Positions 9,251 to 18,643 of a DNA stretch of 20,098 nt are shown in pieces. Within the stretch, counting starts at the first letter, position 1. Each line of letters opens with the position of its first letter. Made by a program: the position numbers and the translations under genes. Location: the NCBI GenBank assembly GCA_022560025.1, contig JAFISE010000330.1, positions 1 to 20,098 of the forward strand, in the 5' to 3' direction. Below the pieces are notes generated by a model that saw only the letters and a program-made list of their open reading frames with translations, was not told the DNA's origin and did not search any database. This DNA is from Stagonosporopsis chrysanthemi (Eukaryota; Ascomycota; Dothideomycetes; Pleosporales; Didymellaceae).

Positions 9251-10130
9251 GTACCTAATAAGGACTAATAAAATATCTAAAGCAGAGCACCTACACTATA
9301 TAAGCCTAACAAGATTATATACTAACTAGTATAATAAGCAAAGAACATACACTAAACACTAGTATTTAAGAATAACTATAATAAAATAATCTAAACTTTA
9401 AATTTGCCTTTAGACAAATAAGAACAGTAGACTAGTACTATTAACTAAGAGTCTAACAAATATATAGCACGCAACAAGGTAGTATATAACTAGAAGTACG
9501 CTTATAATAATAATATACTAGATATTATAGACAATAAGCTTAGAATAGCTTGTATTAAGTTGTAAAAGTTACTCTAGCAACTCTTAAACAACTATATTAA
9601 CGCAGCAACTTAAACCTAGATAATAACGCCCTTTTAAGTTTGCAAGAACTATAAGAATACTTTAGTATCTATCTACTAGCTTTTAATAGAGCTTTAGTAC
9701 AACGTAGTAACTTGCTACTAATATATATACTAGACTTATAAAACTTATAATACTTTACTACTATATAGACTGCGTGTAGCAATAACAGCTACACAATATA
9801 CTATAAAGACAAGCTCTCTAGTAGATAGTTTTCTTATACTTATTATAAATGTTATATAAAATAGTAAAAATATTTTAATAATATATATAAAACTTACCTT
9901 TAAAGTAAATAATAATAAAAGTACTTCTTAAGAGAAAAGATAATATAATATATATGCCTAAAATAGTTACTAGTTAATAAGTACTGCTTAAGACTATATT
10001 AGTAATAATACTTATACTAACACTATAAGCTTTATAAAGAAGCTAAGATAAAGAACAGATTCTTTAACTTATACAAAATAGATAGTAAGAAAGAACCTTT
10101 TTTAGATATGTGCTAATATAAACTACTAGA
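9251..10130 (+). pseudogene. Degenerate gag-pol linker region
   Basis: Reading continues for a while after the zinc knuckle (NMLTSIIDSANASK, then KDIERLIKELEIDSKTDN) before the density of stops makes it unreadable. Typical Gypsy elements have a poorly conserved gag end and protease leader here. Pol is in a different frame from gag (net shift of one base between 9059 and 10215), which could be a programmed frameshift in the live element or later indels. Confidence 0.5.
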
Positions 10131-10139
10131 GATTAATCT

Positions 10140-10510
10140 ATTAATTCTATTAGGACTAATTACCTTATTAAAATCTCTATTGTGCTAAATAGCTAATAAA
10201 TAACAGTAATAGTAGACTTAGGAGTATAAGGAAATTATGTGTCTTAAGCTGCTATTAATTATATAGGCATAACTAAGCAAAGAAAGGATAAACTATACTT
10301 TTTACAAGTTACTAACAGAGAAATAATACTAAGAGAAGTAGTAGTAACTTACAAAGTAGTACTATAACCTCTTAGAATACAAGATTACTATAAGCTAGTA
10401 ACTCTAGACGTATTAAGTATAGCTACTTATGCTGTTATATTAGAATTGCTATAGTTATAATATTACAACCTATAGATAGATTAAACACGTAGTAAGTTAA
10501 TACTGCAAAG
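10140..10510 (+). pseudogene. Retroviral-type aspartic protease, degenerate
   Basis: This protease domain of Pol would cut the polyprotein. The active-site region reads VDLGV*GNYVS with the catalytic Asp codon GAC at 10215-10217. In the family it is V-D-S-G-A, and TCA to TTA, GCA to GTA and CAA to TAA explain the three changes. Downstream are the expected strand pattern FLQVTNREIILREV and the hydrophobic VTLDVLSIATYAVIL. It sits in the same frame as the start of the reverse transcriptase. Confidence 0.8.
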
Positions 10511-10739
10511 AGACTGTGTTAGTAGTACATTATAGTTAGAGCTTTTAAAAGCCTTAGAACAGCTAAGAGATAAGAAAGAGATTAGTAATATCCTTTTAAC
10601 TAAGACGTGTTTAATATAAGCAGTTGACTATATAGAGACTAACTAGCCCTTAGCTTACAAAGTAATAGTTAAAGAAAAGAGTATACTTCTTGTTATCTTT
10701 AGCTTGTACAAATAGTACACACAGATATTTAAAGAAGAG

Positions 10740-11640
10740 CTTATAGTAAAAGCCCTGCCTAAGTACAAACCCTAGGATTATAAGATTAAGCTATAGGAAG
10801 AAAAGCAACTAACTTTTAGGCTGATTTACTAGTTATTAGAGAAAGAACTTAATATATTATATAAATATATTATAGAGAACCTTAGAAAAATATTTATTAG
10901 ATAATTAGAATTATCTGCAGAGTGCTTTATTATATTTGTACCTAAGAAAGATAGCAAGCTACAACCTTGTATTAGCTTTAGAAAGCTTAATAATATTATA
11001 GTTAAGAATTATCATCTCTTGCCTAATATTAAAAAGTTGCAAAATTAATTATAAGGAGCCTAGTACTTTACTTTTTAAACTTAAAAGAAGTGTATAACCT
11101 TATTTATATAAAGAAAGACAAAAAATAGAAAATAGTATTTAGAACACGTTATAAACTTAACAAGTCTCTAGTTATACTATTTAGTCTAATAAATGCACTA
11201 GCTACTTGCTAGAAGTTAATTAACAACGTCTTTAGAGTACACCTTAACAGGATAGTAGTAGTATATTTAGACAATATCTTAGTATACTTAAAAACACTAG
11301 AAGAGCACATAGAAAGCATTACTAAAGTGCTAGAATGCTTAAAGCAAGCAGACCTCTAACTAAAACCTAAGAAGTGTAAGTAGTATAAAGAAGAAGTAGA
11401 ATTCCTAAAGTTTATTGTAAAACAACATAGAGTAAAGATAAACAATACTAAGATAGACGTAGTAAACATATAGCCTACTCTAATAATAGTTAAAAAGATT
11501 TAAAAGTTCTTTAGGTTTGTTAACTTTAATAAATACTTTATTAAAGATTACTTTAAAAAAGCCTTGCTGCTTATAAAGCTTATATAGAAGGACATACCTT
11601 TTAAGTAGAGAAAAAAACAAGATAATATATTTAAGTTGCT
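10740..11640 (+). pseudogene. Reverse transcriptase, degenerate and frameshifted
   Basis: Copies the element RNA into DNA. The fingers region is clear: FVPKKDSKLQPCISFRKLNN from about 10935, then YHLLPNIKKL. The palm follows with FRTRY, LINALATC*K (family L-T-N-A-P-A-T-F-Q-K) and the catalytic box YLDN at 11264-11275, where the second Asp of Y-L-D-D is now Asn. The thumb and connection read KPKKCK*YKEEVEFLKFIV and FFRFVNFNKYFIKDY. A one-base deletion in the T run near 11070-11076 moves the frame. Before it the sense is in register with the protease, after it the sense is one frame over (LNLKEVYNLIYIKKD). The enzyme is certainly inactive. Confidence 0.9.
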
Positions 11641-11659
11641 ATAACAAGTGTATATTAAC

Positions 11660-12060
11660 CCTCTAATACTAATTATATTTAAGAGTAATAAGCCTATGCA
11701 AATAGAGATAGATACCTTAGATTTAGTGTTAAGAGTATATATTATACAAGAAAAAGATAGATAATAGTACTTAATTGCCTATTACTTATACAAGTTCTTA
11801 GAACTAGAAGAATAATACAATGTGTATAACAAAGAACTACTAGTAATTATTTTATCTCTATAATATTAGTAAGTATACGTAGAAAGCTGTTTAGAGCTTA
11901 GTATATTTTACTACTACTAAGGTTTTAAACAAACAATAAGTAAGATAGTTAGAGATACTAAGACAGTACAAGTTTAATATACTGTATACTCTAGGTAAAG
12001 ACAATAGCAGAGCAGACGCTCTTAGCTAAAGATATAACCTAGCAGGCAAGAAAACAATTA
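11660..12060 (+). pseudogene. RNase H domain of pol, degenerate
   Basis: Follows the RT connection. QIEIDTLDLVLRVYIIQEKD near 11700 corresponds to the Gypsy RNase H start with the T-D-A-S-D motif, altered by RIP-type changes. LIAYYLYKFLELEE and YNKELLVIILSL then match the usual order (I-A-Y-S-R-K-L and D-K-E-L-L-A-I). It would remove RNA from the RNA/DNA hybrid during reverse transcription. Confidence 0.85.
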
Positions 12061-12761
12061 ATAAAGCTGCTATTTTAGAAATTAACAAAGACAGATCTTT
12101 AAGACTATTATAGTAGCTTAACCTAATTATATAAGTTTAAAAGAAACAATATATACTAATATAAGTACTAGACAAATTATAAATAAAGATTATAGAGGAT
12201 TACTATAATAATATACTTTGTAGACACCTAAGAATTACGTGTACTATAGAACTAATTAGATAATACTACAAGTTTCTAAATATAAAAGACAAGGTTACTA
12301 AGTATATTAAGAACTATATTGCTTGTTAGCAAAATAAGCACAGTATATGTATAAAATATAGAGAAATATAAGTAATAGAACTACTTACAGTATTATAGAC
12401 AAATATTACAATAAGTTTTATTATATAGCTACTTATATCTAAAGACTTTATAATAAGCTATAAGTATAATTTAATATTTATAGTAGTAGATAGATTTATA
12501 AAAGCTGCTTAGTTTATGCCTTTCTAATACAGCTATACTACAGAGCAGCTTGCACAGGTATTTCTAGACTAGATTGTTTAATATTACAGTATACCTAAAT
12601 TAATTGTTAGTAATAGAGATAAGCTCTTTATATTAAACTTCTAGACAATATTCTTTATAAAAGTAAGAATAAAAAAAAAGCTATTTACAGCCTACTATCT
12701 ATAGATAGACAGACAGACAGAACAAGTAAACTAGACAATAGAGATATACTTCTAAATATAC

Positions 12762-12763
12762 TA
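12762..12763. repeat. TA target duplication, left of copy B
   Basis: TA before ACGTACC, repeated at 14626-14627 after GGTACGT. This is the target duplication of the Tc1/mariner-pogo superfamily. Confidence 0.88.
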
Positions 12764-12826
12764 ACGTACCTTACAGGCAAGTAGCTTACTTAAGCAAGTA
12801 GCTTACTTTTGCTAAGACTATACTAA
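12764..12826 (+). repeat. Left terminal inverted repeat of copy B
   Basis: 63 bp pairing with 14563-14625. It begins ACGTACCTTACAGGCAAG and contains GCAAGTAGCTTACTT-type sequence twice (an imperfect internal repeat of about 19 bp), probably the transposase recognition sites. Confidence 0.92.
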
Positions 12827-12854
12827 ACTTTACTCTACCTATAATACTCTTACG

Positions 12855-14480
12855 CAACAATGTAATAAAGCTCTTAAATAAAGGAGATATACAGCTTGCT
12901 CTCTAGGCTATCTATTAAGACGCAACACTCTCTTAGCAACGTGCTGCAGCTATCTACAACATGCTTTAAAAGACACTTAGAAACTAACTTGCTAGAACCT
13001 TTCTATAACGCAATTGCAAGCCTAACTTAATAAAGTTAATAAGCAATAAAGAGGAGGTAATTGTCTAGCATGTATTAAGGCTAGACAAGCAAAGATACTT
13101 ACTCTAACTTGCTAATATAGAGGATATAGCTAATTCTCTGCTTGCTAAGTGCTACTACCTACTTGTTAGCAAGAACTAGGCTAGCACCTTTGTTAAGCAC
13201 TAGCTAGAGCTTAAAGTTAAGTTTAATTAAAAGTATAACTATAAGAAAGCTCTGTATAAAGATCCTAGAGTAATAAGAGACTAGTTCTACCTAGTAGAGA
13301 ATACTAAAGCTAAGTATAGTATTCTAAATAAAGATACCTACAACTTTAATAAATCTAGCTTTATAATAAGTATTATATCTATAAAAGCTGTTGTTATAGG
13401 CTCTAAGTGTTAAAGAAGGCTAAAGACAGTGTAGCAAGGTAATAAAGAGTAGACTAGTATTATCTAGAGTATTAATATAAAAGGCTAGTCTATCTTACTT
13501 TTTATTATCTTCTCTAGTAAGTACTACTTTTCTACTTAGTACAAAGAGCTTAGTATACCTAACAACTAGGTTATAAGTGTTTCTAACAATAGCTAGACTA
13601 ATAATAAGCTTAGATTTAAGTAGTTAAAGCACTTTAGTAAGTATACTAAAACGCGCACTATTAGCAGCTACTAGCTGCTTATTCTAGACAGCTATAAAAG
13701 CTATAACTTAGTTAATTTCTACTAGTACTGTAAAGAGTATAAGATTATTACTCTATGTATACTTTTACACTTATTATACTTGCTATAGCTACTTAATATA
13801 AGGTATTTTACCTTAATAAAAAAGGCCTATAGCTACTAAGCTAAGTAGCTAATATAGTGCAAGATTACTTATATTACTAAACTTAAGTTCTTGCTATACT
13901 TTAAAGCAGCTTTTAATACCTTAATTACAGCAAGCAATATTTAGAGAAAGTTTAGAGGCGCTAGCCTAGTTCTATATAACCTAGAGGCTGTAATATTAAA
14001 GCTTAAAGTATAACTATATACTCTACTACTACTTACTGTAGACAACAGTATGTAGGAGTCTAAAATACTAAGCAATACTCTAGAGTTTAGGTCTTAATTA
14101 AAGCTAATTTAAGAGAGGATTTAGAGACATGCTAATAGCTTGCTAATGTCTATAGTTAACGCTCTTAATTAGCTTACTAAAGGCGCAGAGCTAATAGTGT
14201 ATTTACTAGTTTTAGTATGCAACTAGGTTGCTAACTTATAAGCAGCTAACAAGGCTGCTACACGTTGTAAATTACATAAAAAAAAGCAAGTACAGCAAGA
14301 AAAGACTTTAACCTTTGCTAAAAGAGTTTAGCTAACTACTCTAAAGGAGTTTAAAGCCTGTAGTAATAAAAAAAAAGCAAAGAAGAGGTTATGTATTAAT
14401 AGAAGCACTTAGTCTTTAAGACGCTGTAGCACATATAGCAAAGTAGAGTATAACATACAAATATATAAAAAAGATATACA
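12855..14480 (+). pseudogene. Fot1-like DDE transposase pseudogene (copy B)
   Basis: Best preserved transposase of the three copies. The N-terminal psq-type helix-turn-helix reads NKGDIQLAL*AIY*DATLS, then RAAAIYNML*KTLRN. The centre has EEVIV*HVLRLDKQRYLL. The catalytic core follows: YNFNKSSF (first Asp now Asn, AAT at 13348-13350), LLILDSYKSYN (second Asp kept, GAC at 13687-13689) and LLNIRYF (third Asp now Asn, AAT at 13795-13797). The spacing of 35 residues between the second and third fits the DD35D-type Fot1 group. The C-terminal tail is Lys-rich (KLHKKKQVQQEKTLTFAK) and ends in a decayed zinc-knuckle-like RRCSTYSKVEYNIQIY. Stops are mostly TAG/TAA. The enzyme would have cut at the inverted repeats. 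It is not functional now. Confidence 0.9.
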
Positions 14481-14562
14481 GAGTACTAAAGATTAGTATA
14501 ATATACTATATAGTATAGTATACTACTGTTATATACTATAATATTATAAAGTAGTTGTAGTG

Positions 14563-14625
14563 TTAGTATAGTCTTAGCAAAAGTAAGCTACTTACTTAGG
14601 TAAGCTACTTGCCTATAAGGTACGT
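14563..14625 (-). repeat. Right terminal inverted repeat of copy B
   Basis: Reverse complement begins ACGTACCTTATAGGCAAG. It differs from the left repeat only at repeat positions 11, 27 and 32, each a C/T change. Confidence 0.92.
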
Positions 14626-15422
14626 TATAACTAGTAGTAAAACAACTAGGTTTTACTCTTGCTTATAGCATAAATTGTATATAACAATAAAAAATTAAAA
14701 GTAATAGGCTATACACTATTCTTTATAAGCTATAGATAATATCTAAATCTCTTTATACAAAGCCTTAAAAGTAATATTTAAACAAGGTTAGTAATATTCT
14801 TAGTATAGAGACTAAAGAAAGTATACTAGAAATTACTTAACAATATTGCTAAAGCTTAGTTATAAGCAATTTCCTACACAAATTAGAAAAGAAAAACAGC
14901 ACCTTAGCTAAAAGAAGAAGATAAGGTGTATCTTCTTACTAAAAACTTACACATATAAAGACTAATTAAAAAACTAGACAAAGTTAAAGTTAGACTATTT
15001 TTTATTTTAAAGCAGATTAGCTTAGTTAACTACTAACTAGACTTACTAAAGAATACAAAGATTTACCTAGTGTTCTATATATTGCTGTTAGAACTAGCTA
15101 ACCTAAGAATACTAACCTAGAAAGACTTCTACTACTAAGTATAATAACACAGAATGCTAGAAGAGTCTAAATTGCATAGGTATCTACTACAAAGTGTATA
15201 AAAGCACTAAGATAAACTATAGAACTAGATCTCTATTTCTATAAGTCTTGTATAAAAAAATACTTTAAGACTATCTATCTAAACTCTGTAAAGACTTCTC
15301 TTTTTATACCTAGAAGCTTAGAGAAGACTGTACTAAGGAGCAGTTAGAAGACAGATCTAAGTTAGGTAGTGTAAGGTAAGCTTAAAGAACTAGGCTTGTT
15401 CTTATACTAAGCTAATAGTAAT

Positions 15423-15600
15423 AATAAGTAGAAAGTTAAGAAAATTATAAAATATTGTAAGAAAAGTTGTAATAACAGGTACTTAGTTAAGTAGTTAGAA
15501 TACTTAGAGTTAGAAAATATATAGAAGCTAAGTACAAATCTTATAAACTACTACTAGCTAGTACAAAGGTACTATAGTTTGCTATAGACTCTTTAATAAG
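15423..15600 (+). pseudogene. Chromodomain at the end of pol, degenerate
   Basis: Chromodomains of chromovirus integrases bind modified histone tails, typically H3K9me, and guide insertion to heterochromatin. The frame reads K*KVKKIIKYCKKSCNNRYL, then VK*LEYLELENI*KLSTNL and *LVQRYYS. This fits the family pattern E-W-E-V-E-x-I, Y-L-V-K-W-x-G-Y, E-x-T-W-E and a C-terminal E-L-V-x-x-Y. Each tryptophan position is now TAG, as TGG to TAG predicts. About 250 bp separate it from the end of the integrase core, longer than usual, and that linker is in another frame. Confidence 0.82.
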
Positions 15601-16080
15601 ACTTATAGCACTCTAGGTTATTAGAGAAGTATATATTCTAATAGAAACAGCTAGATAGTTAACTTTTTTTAGCTAAGTTTAACTTACCTAACTTGATTAT
15701 TTTATTTGCTAAGCCTAGTGCTTTATACTAGACGTAATCTTTAGCCTGTTTTAGAATCTTCTTATTCTATAATAGCTATGTAATTATAGTTGCTAACAAT
15801 ATCTTATTATCTTTAACCTTCTTTCTATACTCTTTGCAAGTACAATCTAATAATTCTTAAGATATATTTATATATAGCTTACCTACCTTAGTATATTTAG
15901 TATACTTTATTTAGTTTAGAGCGTTTAGTATAATATAGTACTTATAGCCTTTAAAGAAACAATAGTTATAAAGAACTTTAGACAGCGTGTTAGCTTGTTA
16001 AGTTTCTAAGCTAAGTTAAAGGTTATAAACATAGAAAGATATCTTAACTAATCTACTTACTAGATAAAAAGAAGCCTTAG
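15590..16080 (-). pseudogene. Antisense degenerate reading frame before the 3' LTR
   Basis: Read on minus, one frame stays protein-like over about 145 codons with about seven stops, all TAA/TAG. Segments: TLSKVLYNYCFFKGYKYYII, ELLDCTCKEYRKKVKDNKIL, then AKDYV*YKALGLANKIIKLG. The composition is charged and balanced, with many Lys codons (AAG/AAA) likely to be former Glu. The plus strand in the mirror frame is also fairly open but reads as Leu/Phe/Ser-rich, which is less protein-like. No known family recognised. It could be an extra antisense gene of this retrotransposon, a captured gene fragment, or chance openness of RIP-mutated sequence. Confidence 0.4.
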
Positions 16081-16129
16081 CTTTATATAAACCTAGTTAC
16101 TTATTACGTAGTTTAAAGACAAACTAGAT

Positions 16130-16144
16130 AGAAAGAAGAAGTAG
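16130..16144 (+). other. Polypurine tract
   Basis: AGAAAGAAGAAGTAG directly before the 3' LTR. This is the position and composition of the plus-strand primer used in LTR-element reverse transcription. A T at 16142 interrupts the tract near its end. Confidence 0.7.
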
Positions 16145-16491
16145 TATTATAATCCTATAAAGGATACAGCGCAGTGTTATAAGTAACTAACTAAAATTCT
16201 AATAAGAACTTGAGATTAAAGTATAAAATAAAGTAATTATAGGTTACATAACTTACTTGTTAACAAGCACGCACAGACTAGTGCTTGTTAACAAGTATAG
16301 TATAATTCTGCTTGTTAACAAGTAATTAATACTATATCTTATTAACTTCTTATTATTACTCTTGCTTTTAAGACAGATAGATAGTATCTGTACTCCTTAC
16401 TATAAACCTCTTTAGCCTCCTATTACTATATTTATCTCTAAGAACTAATTAAATAGTACTTACAAGCTTTGCTTAAAGTACAACCTTAACA
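16145..16491 (+). repeat. 3' LTR of the chromovirus
   Basis: 347 bp, starting TATTATAATC (TG has become TA) and ending CCTTAACA, directly followed by the ACTAG duplication. It matches the 5' LTR apart from a missing internal stretch of about 151 bp after TCTTATTA near 16340. Confidence 0.92.
16256..16322. promoter_or_regulatory. Three perfect 12-bp palindromes in the 3' LTR
   Basis: CTTGTTAACAAG at 16256-16267, 16284-16295 and 16311-16322, spaced 28 and 27 bp start to start. All three are intact although each contains RIP-susceptible CpA/TpG steps. The likely role is a binding array for a dimeric regulator of the LTR promoter, which is inference. Confidence 0.5.
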
Positions 16492-16496
16492 ACTAG
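16492..16496. repeat. Target-site duplication ACTAG, right
   Basis: Direct repeat of 7663-7667, immediately after the 3' LTR. Confidence 0.9.
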
Positions 16497-17517
16497 GTTC
16501 TAAGGAGCAAGCTTCTTAGAATATAGATATAAAGTTAGTATAGTTTTTATATATTTTTTTAATCTTTAGTATACTCTAGGTTTTTACTAGCGTTTTATTG
16601 TACTTCTAAAGATTAATTATTCTTATTTATAAGCTCTAAATACTAACCTACTCTTTCTAACTTTTTATATATTAACTTAAATATACTTATAATACTGTAA
16701 ACTCTAGTGTGTATAGTGCTCTAGCCTAGACTTCTTACTGTTTTATTTTAGTCTAAGCTAAAGAGCTTATATACTATTTCTAGAATAGTAGCTTTCTTCT
16801 ACTAAAATCTTTTAAACTTTTTCTTTAGATTTACTTATACTCTTTAGATAAGCACTTTCTTCTTTCTATTCTTTAGTATAAGTAAGGTAATATCTAATTA
16901 TTTAGTACTAAGTACTTGTGTAGGCTTATATATATCCTTAGTCTAATATCTCTTAACTTGTTCTTTAATATAGAATTAAGAGACATTTACCTATTCTAAT
17001 TTAGCTTCTATATATACTCTTATATACTCTTTAGCTAGATACTCTTTCTCTTATTCTCTAGTATAGGCTATAAGACATTTGCTTGTTTAAGTTTAACTTC
17101 TATCTACGCCTCTACGCTTTCTTTAGTAGCCTAGCGTCTTACTATACTATTAAACTCTTTCTTTTCTCTCTTTTCTTACTAGAGTTTATTTAGTAGAGTT
17201 CTATTGCAGAAATCTTATAATAGGTTCTTATCTAGGTTCTTGCTTTCTAATATTTTGTTTAACTACTTATTTAGTACCTTAAGTAGCTTATAAGTTGTGC
17301 TGCTTTTCTATATATAAGCAGCGTGTCTTGTCTATACTACTAGGTACTCTTAGTCTTTTTCTTCTAGCCTAACAAGTCTCTCTATGCAAATTTTTTCTAC
17401 TGTCTATTCTTTTACTATAGACCTATTATTATTTAGAATAACTAAGACTAGAGCTAGAGGCTATTAGATAACTAACTTACTAAAGAATTCTAGAGATAAG
17501 GTTGCAATTAGTCTTTA
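16497..17517 (-). pseudogene. Decayed sequence with a Lys/Glu-rich minus-strand frame
   Basis: Continuation of the DNA into which the chromovirus inserted. On minus, about 16900-17350 reads as a hydrophilic, helix-like frame with RIP-type stops: TTYKLLKVLNK*LNKILES, then EKREKKEFNSIVRR, KESVEA*IEVKLKQANVL and SILKNKLRDIRLRIY. I recognise no domain. It lies downstream of the minus-strand integrase fragment, so it may be part of that older Gypsy element or of a different repeat. From 16497 to about 16900 I see only AT-rich sequence with no motif. Confidence 0.3.
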
Positions 17518-17621
17518 TAGAATATTAGGTTAATCCTTCTTAGAATATTAGGTTAATCTTTCTTAGAATATTAGGTTAATCTTTCTTAGAATATTAGGTT
17601 AATCTTTCTTAGAATATTAAG
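17518..17621. repeat. 23-bp tandem repeat, about 4.5 copies
   Basis: The unit TAGAATATTAGGTTAATCTTTCT starts at 17518, 17541, 17564 and 17587, and a partial fifth copy starts at 17610. Copies are identical except one C/T difference in the first. It lies just past the integrase C-terminal coding remains on the minus strand. The near-identity suggests recent expansion after the bulk of the RIP decay. Confidence 0.9.
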
Positions 17622-18602
17622 TTTAATATTATAGAAGGATGTTACTTTAAAGACTATAGATTTACAGTTCTTCTAATCTAGTTCTTAACTAGCCTTGTTA
17701 TTTAAGAAGTAGCTTCTTAGTTTTTACTATACTTTGTCTCCTATTCTATATTATAGATCTTTTTTTCTATACCTGTTTGTGTAGTGCTCTAGAGCTAATT
17801 ATTATTCTAGTATCTTAGGCTAGACAAATTAGACTATAGCTTTAAACTTTTCTACTATAGCTGCTGCTGCTTATACTAAGTTATATACTTTCTAGTTAAG
17901 AATATCTATGTTTGCTTCTAGGTCCTAATAAATAGAGTCTATATTATATCTATACTAGAAGAAGAATAAGCTAATACTAGTAGCTGCAGCTACTCTTCTT
18001 TAGATTGCAATCTAGGCTACTAGGATAAGCGCTGCCTAGTCCTTCTAGTCCTAACTAATTAATACTCTAAGCTATCCTTCTACTACTTTATTACTGTCTT
18101 AATAGTACAGTCTAGTAGTAGGATTAAGACTAAATCTTTAGACAGCTTACACACAACTAATATTAAGTTCTTTAAGCCTTTACTATCTAGAGAGTCTATT
18201 ATAAAATCTATAGATATATTCTTCTATATTCTATTTAAGAGTAGTAAAGGCTTTAGTAGGCCTTGTTTTAGTTTCTGCTATAGTTTAGCTCTTCTATAGA
18301 CATTGTAAATTTTTAAAAATCTTTAGATTATAAACAATATTTCTAGCTAAAAGTAGCTTTTTTAAAGTATAGTATAGGTGTTTTCTCTGCTTAAGTAACT
18401 TGTAATTAGTAAGTAGTAAGTGTTGTTAATAATTTTTCCTTGCAATACTTTAGAGTCTAGGACTTATTTTCTTTCTTAGTATAACAATCTTTTTTTTTAT
18501 CTAGTAAGCACTTAGACAGGAACGCCTTAATACTTAGTTCTAAGAGAAATTTCTGTACACTATCTATTATAGCTTGTTTAGTCAGTTAGTAAGTAGAGTT
18601 GT

Positions 18603-18643
<41 letters not shown>

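Larger units (their letters stand above)
12764..14625 (+). mobile_element. Fot1/pogo-like DNA transposon, copy B, nested in the integrase
   Basis: 1,862 bp between TA duplications, with 63-bp terminal inverted repeats that differ at three positions, all transitions. It has the same tip (ACGTAC) as copy C and the same transposase as copy A, but on the plus strand. It sits inside the chromovirus integrase, so it is younger than that insertion, and its well-kept ends suggest it is the youngest element here. The internal gene is nevertheless dead, so RIP also reached this copy. Confidence 0.94.
12190..15140 (+). pseudogene. Integrase, degenerate and split by a nested transposon
   Basis: Inserts the cDNA into the genome. 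Left part (12190-12763): a zinc-binding region with HLRITCTIELIR and CQQ-type NYIAC*QNKHS, a core with VVDRFIKAA and IVSNRDKLF, then DRQTEQVN*TIEIYF, the family's D-G-Q-T-E-R-V-N block. Right part (14628-15140): NN*VLLLLIA*IVYNN, GDK-type EEDKVYLL, KKLDKVKVR and VFYILLLELA, the C-terminal region preceding the chromodomain. Between them lies the complete DNA transposon 12764-14625. Deleting it and one TA rejoins TAC-TAT-AAC in frame. Stops are of the RIP type. Confidence 0.9.
7668..16491 (+). mobile_element. Ty3/Gypsy chromovirus LTR retrotransposon (full length, dead, RIP-mutated)
   Basis: An 8,824-bp unit including a 1,862-bp nested DNA transposon, so about 7.0 kb on its own. It runs 5' LTR, gag with a zinc knuckle, protease, reverse transcriptase, RNase H, integrase, chromodomain, an antisense reading frame, polypurine tract, 3' LTR. 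The order RT-RNase H-integrase makes it Ty3/Gypsy, and the C-terminal chromodomain places it among the chromoviruses. Every domain carries RIP-type stops and missense changes. The perfect target duplication shows that both ends are original, not a recombination product. I cannot match it to a named family from sequence alone. Confidence 0.93.

Noticed and set aside
15140..15300. A first chromodomain directly after the integrase
   Set aside because: A forced reading of this linker gave only weak resemblance. The segment at 15423-15600 fits the chromodomain pattern far better.
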